Positions 24,386 through 33,461 are shown, counted from the first letter of the stretch. The stretch: 64,000 nt of DNA from Arthrobacter sp. GMC3 (GCF_002929305.1 NZ_PJIO01000010.1:60261-124260), one strand, 5' to 3'. Notes: a model not told the origin generated them from the sequence alone. Numbers and translations: made by a program.

Positions 24386-24640
24386 TTAGAACCAGTGCCC
24401 GACCATGTCCAGGAATGGTCCGCTGAAATGCGGCACAATCAAGACGATGCCCAGTGCTACGGCCAGGATGCAGAAACCGAAGCAGATATATGAGCCCCAC
24501 TTGGCGGCCTGGCTGACGCGTGAGTCGTCGTCCCCGCTGACGGCGGTCAAGCGCACACCCAGGGAATACATGACAACCACAAAACCGGCCCCGACCAAGG
24601 TGGTCAGTGCGACGATGACAAAACCAATCCAGTCAATCAT
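24386..24640 (-). CDS. Small two-helix membrane protein co-transcribed with pit
   Basis: An 84-residue protein with two hydrophobic helices (residues 3-25 and 51-75) separated by an acidic loop, VSGDDDSRVSQAAKWG. Its ATG overlaps the stop of the phosphate-transporter gene (ATGA at 24637-24640), so it is translationally coupled. Similar short proteins behind pit genes are recalled from other actinobacteria; the role is unknown but a Pit accessory or regulatory subunit is a fair guess. Confidence 0.7.
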   Translation of the reverse strand: MIDWIGFVIVALTTLVGAGFVVVMYSLGVRLTAVSGDDDSRVSQAAKWGSYICFGFCILAVALGIVLIVPHFSGPFLDMVGHWF

Positions 24641-26016
24641 TTCTTGCCCTTCTTCGCCGACGACTTCGCCTTGCCCTTAGGCGGCTCCGCGGCCTTTGTC
24701 ATGGCCTTGAGTACGGCCGTGTCGGCCCGGTCCAGCGCGGCCTGAGCCTTCGCCCGAACTGCCGCCGCCTCCGCGGCACGCTTGGCAGCCTTCTCGGCCT
24801 GCTTCTCGGCGGCGCGGGCCTTGGCGGCCAGGCGGTCCCGTTCCTTCTTGCTGGGGATATGCATGGCTTCACCCACGGCGTCCACGTCGCTGATGGCGTT
24901 GCTGTGATCGACGGCGTCGCGCTGGGACATGTAGAACATGTACAAGATCGCGCCGAGACCCAGAACGGCCACGATGACAATTCCGACGGTTCCGGTTCGG
25001 ATCAAAAGCGCTGCAAGACCACCCACAATGGCGGCGGCAGGAAGTGTGAAGAGCCAGCCGAGGCTGATCTTGCCGATGGCGCGCCAGCGCACTGTGGAGC
25101 CCTTGCGACCCAGGCCCGAACCAATCACGGAACCGGAGGCGACGTGCGTGGTGGACAGTGCAAAGCCGAGGTGGCTGGATGCCAGGATGGCGGCGGCCGT
25201 GCTGGTTTCCGCGGCGAACCCCTGTGCGGGCTTCACATCAGTCAGGCCGGAGCCGAGTGTGCGGATAATGCGCCAGCCGCCGGCGTAGGTTCCACCCGCA
25301 ATGGCGATGGCACAGGCGGTGATAACCCAAATATGGGGTCCCGTTCCAGCCGTCTGCAACCCGGAGGCCACCAGGACCAAGGTGATTACACCCATGGTCT
25401 TTTGGGCGTCGTTGGTGCCGTGAGCCAGGGCCACCAAGGATGAGCTGAACACCTGACCGCGGCGGAATCCGCCACGCTTCTGGGTCAGCTTGTCACCGGA
25501 ATCCGGGTCGGAGCGCCGGGTGATCCCATAGGCCATCTTGGTACACAGGTACGCGACAAGACCGGCGATGGCGGGGGCCAAGAGCGCGGGGAGGATGACC
25601 TTGGAAAGCACCACCGCAAAGTTCACCGCGCCAAAGGACCAGGTGCCCACAATGGCAGCACCGATCAAACCGCCAAACAAGGCGTGCGAGGAACTGGACG
25701 GCAGGCCAAGGAGCCAGGTGAACAGATTCCACAACACGGCGCCCATCAAACCGGCAAAGATCATGTCGGCGGTGATGGCGACACCGTTGGGGCCGCCCTC
25801 GTTGATGATGCCACCGGAAATGGTCTTGGCGACTTCCGTAGAAAGGAAGGCGCCCACCAAGTTCAGGACGGCGGCAAGAGCCACAGCCGTTTTCGGCTTG
25901 ATGGCTCCCGTGGCAATGGGGGTCGCCATGGCGTTGGCTGTGTCGTGAAAGCCATTTGTAAAGTCAAAGAAAAGGGCCAGTGCTATGACAAGCACGACCA
26001 TGAAGGTGAGATCCAC
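24637..26016 (-). CDS. pit: Low-affinity inorganic phosphate transporter (Pit)
   Basis: A 459-residue PiT-family permease, which brings in metal-phosphate with H+. The two signature repeats are FDFTNGFHDTANAMATPIATGAI near residues 18-40 and the SSLVALAHGTNDAQKTMGVI segment near 215-235. A long charged Lys/Ala-rich cytosolic tail (about residues 395-459) is unusual in E. coli Pit but common in actinobacteria. The GTG at 26016 is accepted; an ATG five codons later is possible. It overlaps the small membrane-protein gene. Confidence 0.94.
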   Translation of the reverse strand: MDLTFMVVLVIALALFFDFTNGFHDTANAMATPIATGAIKPKTAVALAAVLNLVGAFLSTEVAKTISGGIINEGGPNGVAITADMIFAGLMGAVLWNLFTWLLGLPSSSSHALFGGLIGAAIVGTWSFGAVNFAVVLSKVILPALLAPAIAGLVAYLCTKMAYGITRRSDPDSGDKLTQKRGGFRRGQVFSSSLVALAHGTNDAQKTMGVITLVLVASGLQTAGTGPHIWVITACAIAIAGGTYAGGWRIIRTLGSGLTDVKPAQGFAAETSTAAAILASSHLGFALSTTHVASGSVIGSGLGRKGSTVRWRAIGKISLGWLFTLPAAAIVGGLAALLIRTGTVGIVIVAVLGLGAILYMFYMSQRDAVDHSNAISDVDAVGEAMHIPSKKERDRLAAKARAAEKQAEKAAKRAAEAAAVRAKAQAALDRADTAVLKAMTKAAEPPKGKAKSSAKKGKK

Positions 26017-26323
26017 CCGAGATCCATTTCTATTGAGGGCAATTGCGAAACTGCAAAGAGTCTAGTCGGACAAATTCGGCTAGCGGCGTTGCGGGCGCTG
26101 GTAGCACCTGGTCCCGGCTGAAACCTAACCTTGACGATCCTACGGGGAAATCCGCATGCACCGTTATCTTTAAACGTCCGCCTTGCCCCGTGGGCAGCAT
26201 TGCACGCTCACGTTGGGCCCACCCCCGAGCACCCAAAACGGGCTACGCTTCTAACACCTAGGAAGAATTTCCCACCGCCGCGGGCCGCAACGCCGTGGGA
26301 ATGGCGAACAGAATCGGTGGTGT
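26017..26323. other. Intergenic region between pit and pirin genes
   Basis: A 307-base divergent spacer. No RNA gene, terminator, repeat or convincing coding frame was found, and no GTTCACC-type Pho box was seen in front of pit. It presumably holds two divergent promoters, but no good -35/-10 pair could be identified by eye. Confidence 0.6.
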
Positions 26324-27331
26324 GTGGTGAGCAATGTGGAAGCCGCTCCGCAGGAGCTTCTTTGCCCCAGTGAACCGGGGACGCTGGAGGTGCTTTCGCC
26401 CCGGCTGGTGCCCCTTGGCGGGCCCCGGGCCATGACCGTACGGCGAACCCTGCCCCAGCGACGCCGTTCGCTGATTGGCGCTTGGTGCTTTGTGGACCAC
26501 TACGGCCCGGACGATGTTTCGAGCACCGGCGGCATGGCCGTTCCGCCTCATCCGCACACGGGTCTGCAAACTGTCAGCTGGCTCTTCTCCGGCGAAATTG
26601 AGCACACAGACAGTGCTGGATATCACGCCACCGTGCGCCCCGGCGAACTGAATTTGATGACCGCAGGGCGTGGCATCAGCCATTCTGAATATTCCACGAG
26701 CGCCACCACCGTGCTCCATGGCGTCCAACTCTGGGTCGCCTTGCCCGAAGATGCCCGCTTCATGGACCCAACGTTCGAGCACTTTCGCCCAACGCAGGTT
26801 TACGGACCAGGCAGCCAGCTCAGTGTGTTTTTGGGCACCCTGGCCGGGTCCAGCTCTCCCGTGCGCACGCACTCTCCCCTCTTGGGGGCTGAAATAGTGC
26901 TCGACGCCGGAGCCTCGCTGACCGTTGAGGTGGACCCGGGATTTGAGCACGGCTTCCTGGTGGACGCCGGATCGGTCACTGTGGCTTCCCAGGAACTGGC
27001 ATATGGGGAGTTGGGCTACGTGGGGCCCGGCAGCGAGTCCCTTACTCTCGTGGCGGGCAACGAGCCGGTGCGCTTGCTGCTTATTGGCGGCACTCCGCTG
27101 GGTGAATCAATTCTCATGTGGTGGAACTTTGTGGGCCGAAGCCACGAGGAGATTGTGGCGTTCCGGGCAGCCTGGCAGGCGGAAATTGGCGCAGCAGCCG
27201 GGCAGCCGCCCTTGCCAGCTGACACCGAGCCGGCAACGCGGTTTGGTCTGCCGGCGCATCAGGCGGACTCACCACTTCCGGCACCGACGCTTCCTACTGT
27301 CAGATTGCGTCCCCGGGTCAATCCAAGCTGA
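26324..27331 (+). CDS. Pirin-family protein
   Basis: A 335-residue bicupin of the pirin family. The metal site lies in the N-terminal cupin: WCFVDHYGPDD, then VPPHPHTGLQTVSWLFSGEIEHTDSAG, and RGISHSE, giving the His-His-His-Glu ligands near residues 75-130. Bacterial pirins such as YhhW have quercetinase activity in vitro, but physiological roles vary. The C-terminal cupin has LLIGGTPLGESILMWWNFVGRSHEEI. The GTG at 26324 or the next codon GTG at 26327 could be the start. Monocistronic, ending at a shared hairpin. Confidence 0.92.
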   Translation: MVSNVEAAPQELLCPSEPGTLEVLSPRLVPLGGPRAMTVRRTLPQRRRSLIGAWCFVDHYGPDDVSSTGGMAVPPHPHTGLQTVSWLFSGEIEHTDSAGYHATVRPGELNLMTAGRGISHSEYSTSATTVLHGVQLWVALPEDARFMDPTFEHFRPTQVYGPGSQLSVFLGTLAGSSSPVRTHSPLLGAEIVLDAGASLTVEVDPGFEHGFLVDAGSVTVASQELAYGELGYVGPGSESLTLVAGNEPVRLLLIGGTPLGESILMWWNFVGRSHEEIVAFRAAWQAEIGAAAGQPPLPADTEPATRFGLPAHQADSPLPAPTLPTVRLRPRVNPS

Positions 27332-27363
27332 GGCGACTTCAAGCCTGCGGCGCGTTAAAGTCC

Positions 27364-27396
27364 AATGCTGCGCCACTATGAAAGTGGCGCAGCATT
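27364..27396. terminator. Bidirectional terminator between pirin and LLM-oxidoreductase genes
   Basis: AATGCTGCGCCACT and its perfect complement form a 14-bp stem with the loop ATGAA, sited between convergent genes. Confidence 0.9.
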
Positions 27397-27429
27397 GCCG
27401 ACGAACGGTGCGCAGGTCCCAAGCGGCCT

Positions 27430-28473
27430 TTAGTCTTTGCTCAGTTGCTCCCGCACCAGCGGTGCCACCTGGGTGCCGTAGAGCTCGATGCTCTTAAGCA
27501 TCTGCTGGTGCGGCAGGGTGCCGTGGCTGTACTTCAGATCGAAGCGGGAAAGCCCCAGCGCCTTGGACACCTTGACGATCTTAGCCGCCACCGTTTCCGG
27601 TGACCCCACCACGAGTGCGCCGTTGGGCCCGGCAGTGGCGTTGAACTGCCCCCGCGTAATGGCCGGCCAGCCACGGTCGCGGCCAATCCGGTTGTGCATG
27701 GCCGCATAGTGGGGCCACAGCTCCTCCATGGCCTGCTCATCCGTCTCGGCAATGTGCCCGGGCGAGTGGACGCCGATGGGCTGTTCCGGCATCCCAAATT
27801 CCTTCAGGGCACGGTGGTACAGGTCCGTGAACGGTGCAAACTGCAGCGGCTCCCCGCCAATGATCGCCAGCATCAGCGGCAAGCCGTAATGGGCAGCCCT
27901 GACAACTGACTGAGGGCTGCCGCCCACTGCCACCCAAGCCTTCAAGTTTCCGTTCTCCAGGTGAGGGTAGACCATCTGCTCGGTCAGTGCCGGGCGCGTT
28001 TTTCCGCTCCACGTCACCGGACCCTGCTTGCGGGCCTCGGCAAAGAGTTCAAGCTTTTCCTCAAACAGTTCCTCGTACTGAGCCAGATCCAGTCCAAACA
28101 GCGGGAAGGACTCGGTGAAGGAGCCCCTGCCCAAGGTGACTTCCGCGCGGCCATTGGAGACGGCATCGAGGGTGGAAAAGCGCTGGAAAACGCGGATGGG
28201 ATCATCGGAGCTGAGCACCGTCACGGCCGAGCCCAGGCGAATCTGCTTGGTCTGTCCGGCGATCGCGGCCAGGACCATGTCGGGGGCCGAGATGGCAAAG
28301 TCGTCGCGATGGTGTTCGCCGATGCCAAAGTAGTCAAGCCCCAGCTGATCGGCCAGCACTGCCTGTTCGACGACGTCGCGAATCACCTGTGCGGCCTGCT
28401 TGGGTGCGCCGTGCTCATCAACTGTGATGTCGCCAAAGGTGTCCAAGCCCAGCTCGATGGTGCCGTTTGTCAT
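27430..28473 (-). CDS. LLM-class flavin-dependent oxidoreductase
   Basis: A 347-residue luciferase-like TIM barrel. IELGLDTFGDITVD at the N-terminus, LGLDYFGIGEHHRDDFAISAPDMVLAAIA, then RLGSAVTVLSSDDPIRVFQRFSTLDAVSNGRAEVTLGRGSF are the family core. F420- or FMN-dependent monooxygenase activity is usual; the cofactor cannot be settled from sequence, though the EHH motif is common in FMN types. ATG at 28473 is chosen because family homology begins at once and GGACGG lies upstream; the frame extends to 28542. No partner reductase is adjacent. Confidence 0.88.
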   Translation of the reverse strand: MTNGTIELGLDTFGDITVDEHGAPKQAAQVIRDVVEQAVLADQLGLDYFGIGEHHRDDFAISAPDMVLAAIAGQTKQIRLGSAVTVLSSDDPIRVFQRFSTLDAVSNGRAEVTLGRGSFTESFPLFGLDLAQYEELFEEKLELFAEARKQGPVTWSGKTRPALTEQMVYPHLENGNLKAWVAVGGSPQSVVRAAHYGLPLMLAIIGGEPLQFAPFTDLYHRALKEFGMPEQPIGVHSPGHIAETDEQAMEELWPHYAAMHNRIGRDRGWPAITRGQFNATAGPNGALVVGSPETVAAKIVKVSKALGLSRFDLKYSHGTLPHQQMLKSIELYGTQVAPLVREQLSKD

Positions 28474-28599
28474 GGGAGTGCCGTCCATTTCTGTCGGAAA
28501 GTCCGGGATATTCAAAACCCGGAAATTAATATGCGTTTGCATCTACTTTCAAAACCGAGGGCGGTCGGATTCTATTCCCCGCCCGCTCCCATCTGCCGC

Positions 28600-29847
28600 C
28601 TAAGCTTGCCGGATAGCGGCGGCCTTGCGGCGGTACACGGCCAGGAACGTGGAGATGCGTCGCACCGCCTCCTCAATGTCACCGACCGAGGGGAGAATGA
28701 CGAAACGGAAGTGATCCGGTGTGGGCCAGTGGAAGGCGGTCCCGTGGCTGACCAGAATCTTTTGATCCTGGAGTAGGTCAATCACGAACTTCTCATCGGA
28801 CTCGATGGGGTACATCGTCGAATCGAGTTTGACGAACAGGTACATGGCCCCGGCCGCTGGTACGCAGGAGACGCCCGGCAGCGCGTTGAGTAGTTCGCTG
28901 GCACGGTCCCGCTGGTCGTGCAGGCGCCCGCCGGGCTTGGTGAGATCGTTGATGCTCTGGTAGCCGCCCAGTGAGGTTTGAATGGCATGCTGAGCCGGGA
29001 CGTTTGAGCAAAGGCGCAGGGAAGCGATCAGTTCCAGCGACTCCTTGAAACCCGCCATGGCGGCGCGTGGGCCGGAGAGAGCTACCCAGCCGGCGCGGTA
29101 TCCGGGCATCCTGTACGCCTTGGACAAGCCGCTGAAGGTGAGGGTGCAGACGTCGTCGGCCAGTGAGGCCATGTGGATGTGGCGTCGACCGTCGTAGATG
29201 ATTTTCTCGTAAATTTCGTCGGAGAAGATGACGAGGTCATGCTTGCGGGCCAGCTCCACAAAGGCATCGAGGATGTGTTTGGGGTAGACCGCACCCGTGG
29301 GGTTGTTTGGGTTGATGATGACCACGGCGCGGGTGTTGGCGGTGATCTTGGCTTCGACGTCTGCCATGTCCGGCCACCACTGGTTGTCCTCGTCGCACAG
29401 GTAATGGACCGGAACCCCGCCGGTGAGTGTGACTGAGGCCGTCCACAGCGGGTAGTCGGGGGCCGGGATCAGGACCTCGTCACCGTTTTCCAAGAACGCC
29501 TGCAGGGTCATCGAAATCAGTTCACTGACCCCGTTGCCGACAAAGATGTCATCGACCCCGATCTGCATCAAACCCTGAGTCTGGTAGTACTGGGAGATGG
29601 CGGTGCGGGCGGAGAAGATGCCCTTGGAGTCGCTGTAGCCCTGGGCGCCGCGCAAGTGGTGAATCATATCCACCACAATGGATTCAGGGGCCTCCAGGCC
29701 AAACGGGGCGGTGTCCCCCAGGTTCATGCGCAGGATCCTGTGCCCCTCCGCCTCCATCTTCTGGGCCGCGTGAAGGATGGGGCCGCGAAGTTCGTAGCGG
29801 ACGTTGGCCAATTTGCTGGAGTGTTGCATGGGACGCATGTGATCCAT
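28600..29847 (-). CDS. PLP-dependent aminotransferase, alanine aminotransferase (AlaA) type
   Basis: A 415-residue class I aminotransferase. Seen are the N-terminal YELRGPILHAAQKMEAEGHRILRMNLGD, the AYSDSKG-like GYSDSKGIFSARTAISQYY, the cofactor residues IINPNNPTGAVYP and IFSDEIYEKIIYDG, and the Schiff-base lysine in TFSGLSKAYRMPGYRAGW near residue 244. The combination is that of AlaA/AlaT enzymes making alanine from pyruvate and glutamate. The start at 29847 (MDHMRPMQHSSK) is chosen from homology; two further ATGs follow within six codons. Upstream lies the terminator of the ABC exporter operon. Confidence 0.9.
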   Translation of the reverse strand: MDHMRPMQHSSKLANVRYELRGPILHAAQKMEAEGHRILRMNLGDTAPFGLEAPESIVVDMIHHLRGAQGYSDSKGIFSARTAISQYYQTQGLMQIGVDDIFVGNGVSELISMTLQAFLENGDEVLIPAPDYPLWTASVTLTGGVPVHYLCDEDNQWWPDMADVEAKITANTRAVVIINPNNPTGAVYPKHILDAFVELARKHDLVIFSDEIYEKIIYDGRRHIHMASLADDVCTLTFSGLSKAYRMPGYRAGWVALSGPRAAMAGFKESLELIASLRLCSNVPAQHAIQTSLGGYQSINDLTKPGGRLHDQRDRASELLNALPGVSCVPAAGAMYLFVKLDSTMYPIESDEKFVIDLLQDQKILVSHGTAFHWPTPDHFRFVILPSVGDIEEAVRRISTFLAVYRRKAAAIRQA

Positions 29848-29916
29848 CTTCACATAATGCCGGCATCGTTTTGACGTGGTGTCCAAATATCGGGCAGCAC
29901 GGCAGGCCCGCCTTGG

Positions 29917-29940
29917 TGGGGCCCGGATACCCGGGCCCCA
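29917..29940 (-). terminator. Terminator of the DrrAB-type exporter operon
   Basis: TGGGGCCCGG (29917-29926) and CCGGGCCCCA (29931-29940) make a 10-bp G+C-rich stem with a four-base loop, three bases beyond the permease stop on the minus strand. Confidence 0.75.
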
Positions 29941-29943
29941 CAC

Positions 29944-30738
29944 TCAGAGCGAACGCTGGAAGCTGGAGAAGGCGCGGACGGCAAGCCAACTCATCACCAC
30001 GGCCAACGCTGCCAACAGCCCCAGGTCGCCCCACACGGCCGCCCAATCCGGGGCGCCCTGCAACGCTCCGCGCCCGGCAGCCACGGCCCATTCAAAGGGA
30101 TTGAATCTGGCAATGGTGCGCACCCACTGGGGCGACAAGCCGGTGTCCATGATGGCGGAGCTGAGAAACATCAGCGGGAAGGAGATCAGTTGGGAGATGC
30201 CGATGAGAGCCGTTTGCGCTCGGGCTAACAGGGCAACGGCGTTGGAGAAGGCGGCGAAGACGAAAGTCAGCAGCACCGCCGAAAGCAACAGGACCGCAAT
30301 GCCTAGCCAGCCGCCGTGGAACCTTGCCCCGGCCAGCCAGGCAACACCTAGGACCACGAGCGTTTGTACGAGGGTGAGCACGGCTTGGTAGAGCATGGTG
30401 GCGAGGATGAGCGCGCCACGGCTGGTAGGGGCCGCCAGGAAGCGCTCCATGACTCCCCTGTCCATGTCCTGGATGTAGGAGGTTCCCGCCCAGGTACTGC
30501 CAAAGAGTGCCATCATCATCACGATCCCCGGCGTCAAAAACACCAGGTAGTCCCCGCCCCCGGTGAAGCCAGGGATGTTGACCACGGACTTGAATAGCTG
30601 GCCGAACAGCAGTAGCCAGATGACCGGTTGGATGAGGTTCATGGCCAGGTACATGGGAAAACGGATAAACCCCCGCAGCGCACGGCCGGTCAGAATGAAC
30701 GTGTGGGTCAATGCCCGCGGGAGAACCATGGTGCTCAT
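29944..30738 (-). CDS. ABC-2 type exporter permease, DrrB-like
   Basis: A 264-residue permease with six hydrophobic helices. PVIWLLLFGQLFKSVVNIPGFTGGGDYLVFLTPGIVMMMALFGSTWAGTSYIQDMDRGVMERFLAAPTSRGALILA is the ABC-2 transporter text of DrrB-like subunits, with the DRGVMERFLAAP motif in the coupling region. It overlaps the ATPase gene by four bases (ATGA), so the pair forms one exporter, probably of a drug-like or lipid compound. Ends at a hairpin. Confidence 0.9.
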   Translation of the reverse strand: MSTMVLPRALTHTFILTGRALRGFIRFPMYLAMNLIQPVIWLLLFGQLFKSVVNIPGFTGGGDYLVFLTPGIVMMMALFGSTWAGTSYIQDMDRGVMERFLAAPTSRGALILATMLYQAVLTLVQTLVVLGVAWLAGARFHGGWLGIAVLLLSAVLLTFVFAAFSNAVALLARAQTALIGISQLISFPLMFLSSAIMDTGLSPQWVRTIARFNPFEWAVAAGRGALQGAPDWAAVWGDLGLLAALAVVMSWLAVRAFSSFQRSL

Positions 30739-31775
30739 GACACACGCTCCCCTGCTGCCGCGCCGTCGTGGGCCGCACCGGCGGCGTAGACATGCCCGGT
30801 GTGCCGCAGATACACATCGTCCAGGCTTGGCCGGGACACCGTGGCCGAGGCGACCGTGATGCCGGCCTCCTCCAGCCGGCTCAGAATGACGGGCAGGACC
30901 GTGGCCCCGGAATCGGCGCGCCCGCGCAGGAACCTGCCATCGACCAGGGTTTCATGGAGCAGTCCCAAACCGGCAACGATCCCTTGGGCGGCCTTCGTGG
31001 TTTCCTCGGCTGCCCGGCTGCCGGGCGGGTCAGCAAGTTCAATCACGACGGCGTCGCCGTGCAGGGCGTCCTTGAGTTCCTCGGGCGTGCCCTCCACCAC
31101 CACCTTTCCGTGGTTGACGATGGCCAACCGGCTGGCGAGCCTATCCGCCTCCTCCAAATAATGGGTGGTGAGCAGAACCGTCATTTCCTCGGTCCGGGCC
31201 ATGGATTCCAGCTCGGCCCACATCCCGGCGCGCGCTTCCGGATCCAGGCCGGTGGTTGGTTCGTCAAGGAAAAGCACCTCGGGCCGGTGCATGAGCCCGA
31301 TGGCGACGTCGAGCTTGCGCGCCATTCCCCCCGAATAGCCCTTGACTAGGCGGTTTCCGGCGTCGGCCAGCGAGAATCGTTCCAACAAATCCCCTGCCCG
31401 CGCCTTTGCGTCAGAACTGCTCAGGCCCTGGAGGCGGCCGGCCAGAACCAGGTTTTCCCGGCCCGTGTCCATGGGGTCACATACCTGCTTTTGGGCAACG
31501 TAGCCGATCGCGCGACGTACGCGCTCGGGGTGGCGTCCAACGTCGAACCCGGCAACGTACGCTGTGCCGCCGTCAGCCCGTGAGAGTGTGGAAAGGATCC
31601 TTACGGCCGTTGACTTACCGGCCCCGTTTGGCCCCAGAAGGCCAAAAATGGTGCCGGGCTCCACGGCGAAACTGAGACCCTGAAGTGCCTGGATGCGCGA
31701 TTTCCCGCGCCCGCCGGAATAGCTTTTCACCAACGCGCTGGCTTCCAACGCGGGTGCTGATGATGCATGTGCCAT
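30735..31775 (-). CDS. ABC transporter ATPase, DrrA-like
   Basis: A 346-residue ATPase of the drug-resistance exporter group. Walker A GPNGAGKSTAVRILSTL at about 47-63, Q-loop IGYVAQKQ, ABC signature YSGGMARKLDVAIGL, Walker B VLFLDEPTTGLDPEAR, and H-loop LLTTHYLEEADRLA are all present. A C-terminal regulatory region of 110 residues follows, as in DrrA. ATG has CAAGGAG upstream. An inverted AATTG-N6-CAATT sits at 31846-31861 in the leader. No antibiotic-synthesis genes are near, so this is probably a resistance or lipid exporter. Confidence 0.93.
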   Translation of the reverse strand: MAHASSAPALEASALVKSYSGGRGKSRIQALQGLSFAVEPGTIFGLLGPNGAGKSTAVRILSTLSRADGGTAYVAGFDVGRHPERVRRAIGYVAQKQVCDPMDTGRENLVLAGRLQGLSSSDAKARAGDLLERFSLADAGNRLVKGYSGGMARKLDVAIGLMHRPEVLFLDEPTTGLDPEARAGMWAELESMARTEEMTVLLTTHYLEEADRLASRLAIVNHGKVVVEGTPEELKDALHGDAVVIELADPPGSRAAEETTKAAQGIVAGLGLLHETLVDGRFLRGRADSGATVLPVILSRLEEAGITVASATVSRPSLDDVYLRHTGHVYAAGAAHDGAAAGERVS

Positions 31776-31845
31776 GACTGGCTCCTTGGGTGGGAGCCTC
31801 CCTTGCGGGCGTCGCTACAGTAAACTGCTGGGTGTGCCTTGAGTT

Positions 31846-31861
31846 AATTGTTAGCGCAATT
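31846..31861 (-). promoter_or_regulatory. Short inverted repeat upstream of the DrrAB-type operon
   Basis: AATTG-TTAGCG-CAATT is a 16-base element with five-base arms, about 75 bases before the ATPase start. It could be an operator; no regulator is paired with the operon. Confidence 0.3.
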
Positions 31862-31893
31862 CCCTTTGCGGGGAGACTCATTGGATGTTTTAC

Positions 31894-31925
31894 GGCGGCC
31901 CGGATGCTCGAACATCCGGGCCGCC
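31894..31925. terminator. Terminator after the HAAS-domain protein gene
   Basis: GGCGGCCCGGATG and its exact complement make a 13-bp stem with a six-base loop, 16 bases past the stop at 31941 on the minus strand, followed on that strand by GTAAAAC. Confidence 0.85.
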
Positions 31926-31940
31926 TACTTTAACGTGGGA

Positions 31941-32852
31941 CTACTTTTGTTTTGTTTGCTGCGCCGCTCCTTCTCCGGCCGGAAACAGCATGCGGGCCAG
32001 GACCACCATGAAAACCACTAACCCGCCCAGCAGCGCCAGCCACGAGAAGGCAAAGCCCACCGTGAAGCTGAGCAGCACAAACAGTGCCAGTGCGATGATC
32101 CAGATAACGGCCGTATAGATGCCGAACCGGGCAGCGGCAACGGGGTCCTGGGAGAACCTGTCCATTGCCTGGTAATCGCGTTGCACGGCGCGTATCCACG
32201 GCTTCTTGCGGTTGGTCTGCGAAATTCCGAGCTTGATGAATCCCACCACCGAGCCCAATAGGACAAACGCCCCGGCCACCACCAGACCCATTCCGGCCGT
32301 GGATACCATGGCCATCAAGGTGAGTCCGGCCACGGCGGCAGCACTTGAGGCGCCGTAGCCGAGTGCTCGGCGCCGGGGAACGGGATAGTTTTGGCTCGTT
32401 TCCTGCCGCAGGCTCCAGGTAGTGAGTATGCCGGCAGTTAGCCACAGCACGACAGTCGACAGAACCGCGGCGGCCGCGGACCCGCCGCTAACCAGCACCA
32501 GGGCAAACCAGAGCAGGGCGGCGACGGCAACCAGCGACAACAGGACCGCGCCGATCACGAATCCCGAACGGGGTGTGACCTTGTTCAGCGCAAAGGCGCC
32601 GGCGTGGGTTGCCGGCACGCTGACGGGCACCTCCGATTCACCGCCGATGATCTCCTGAACGTCCCCCAGTTCTTCGATGGCAGTTGCCGCGGCCTGTTCC
32701 GCCGATGTCCCGTCGGTCTGTAGCTCGGCAACACGGGCGGCAAGGTTGGAGCGAATTTCCTCCTTCAGATCCTGCAGGTCCGCCGTCATCTCCAGCCCGG
32801 TAAATGCCTCATCGAGGTAGCGGTGGATGTTGGTGTATTCGGCGTGGCTCAT
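31941..32852 (-). CDS. Membrane protein with N-terminal HAAS/permease-prefix domain
   Basis: A 303-residue protein. The first 70 residues carry DLQDLKEEIRSNLAARVAELQTDGTSAEQAAATAIEELGDVQEIIGG, the helical HAAS-type prefix domain of DUF1700-like proteins. About six hydrophobic helices and a short cytosolic loop follow. Proteins of this layout are almost always paired with a PadR regulator, and here the ATG overlaps the PadR stop (ATGA at 32849-32852). The biochemical role is unknown. Confidence 0.85.
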   Translation of the reverse strand: MSHAEYTNIHRYLDEAFTGLEMTADLQDLKEEIRSNLAARVAELQTDGTSAEQAAATAIEELGDVQEIIGGESEVPVSVPATHAGAFALNKVTPRSGFVIGAVLLSLVAVAALLWFALVLVSGGSAAAAVLSTVVLWLTAGILTTWSLRQETSQNYPVPRRRALGYGASSAAAVAGLTLMAMVSTAGMGLVVAGAFVLLGSVVGFIKLGISQTNRKKPWIRAVQRDYQAMDRFSQDPVAAARFGIYTAVIWIIALALFVLLSFTVGFAFSWLALLGGLVVFMVVLARMLFPAGEGAAQQTKQK

Positions 32853-33226
32853 GGCGTGCCGCCTTTCACGTTCAGGAGCTTGTTAATGATGTTTTGGGTG
32901 GCCGTCCAGTCCTGGACGTTCTTTCTGTACACGGCTCGGCCGGCATCGGTGATGCGGTAGTACTTGCGCCGCCCACCCTGGGTTTCATCGCCCCAACTGG
33001 CTTCAACCAGGCCGTCCTTGACCAGGCGCCTGTAGGTGGCATAGAGGGTGGCTTCCTTGATCTCGTAAAGGCCGCCGGTGGCGTCGCGAATGGTCTTGTA
33101 AATTTCAAAACCGTACCGTTGGGCATCCCTGAGCACACCCAGGACGATGGTGTCCGTGTGGCCGCGCAGCAGGTCCGCCGCAAACGGTTCGGATTGCGGT
33201 TGCTTGTCGACTGGGTTGCTTGCCAT
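32849..33226 (-). CDS. PadR-family transcriptional regulator
   Basis: A 125-residue PadR winged-helix protein: LLRGHTDTIVLGVLRDAQRYGFEIYKTIRDATGGLYEIKEATLYATYRRLVKDGLVEASWGDETQGGRRKYYRITDAGRAVY, including the GGRRKYYRIT wing, is the complete family domain. It presumably represses itself and the HAAS-domain gene behind it. There is no ribosome binding site and the start lies close behind a GATAAA box, so the mRNA is probably leaderless. The palindrome upstream is the likely operator. Confidence 0.92.
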   Translation of the reverse strand: MASNPVDKQPQSEPFAADLLRGHTDTIVLGVLRDAQRYGFEIYKTIRDATGGLYEIKEATLYATYRRLVKDGLVEASWGDETQGGRRKYYRITDAGRAVYRKNVQDWTATQNIINKLLNVKGGTP

Positions 33227-33243
33227 AACCAGTACTTTATCAG

Positions 33244-33257
33244 ATCAAGTACTTGAT
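33244..33257 (-). promoter_or_regulatory. PadR-gene operator palindrome
   Basis: ATCAAGTACTTGAT is a perfect 14-bp palindrome placed 17-31 bases before the padR ATG. AGTACTT recurs 17 bases nearer the gene at 33231-33237. Located in the promoter spacer, it suits autorepression by the PadR protein. Confidence 0.6.
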
Positions 33258-33461
33258 GCGGAAGGGTAAAACCTGTTGGCTTCCAGCCAGGGGTGGGATT
33301 GAGTTGTTGAATTTCTCACAATCGGCGCCCGCAAGCAGCCCTAGCACACCCCTCGGAATCCCATGGACGCAGAATGATTGGTAAGCTGAAACGCTGGACC
33401 AAGGCCTATTCGGGGAAGCGCCGTCCACTACACTTTTACCCTCAAGGAGACCAAGCCTTCA

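Noticed and set aside
26017..26323. Pho box in front of pit
   Set aside because: No GTTCACC direct repeats were found, and Pit is usually constitutive.
28543..28600. Hairpin GGGCGG...CCGCCC after the LLM gene region
   Set aside because: Six-base stem with a long loop and no T-run, not enough for a terminator.
33240..33428. Short minus-strand frame in the leader of the UDG-like gene
   Set aside because: No ribosome binding site, random-looking composition and overlap with the PadR operator.
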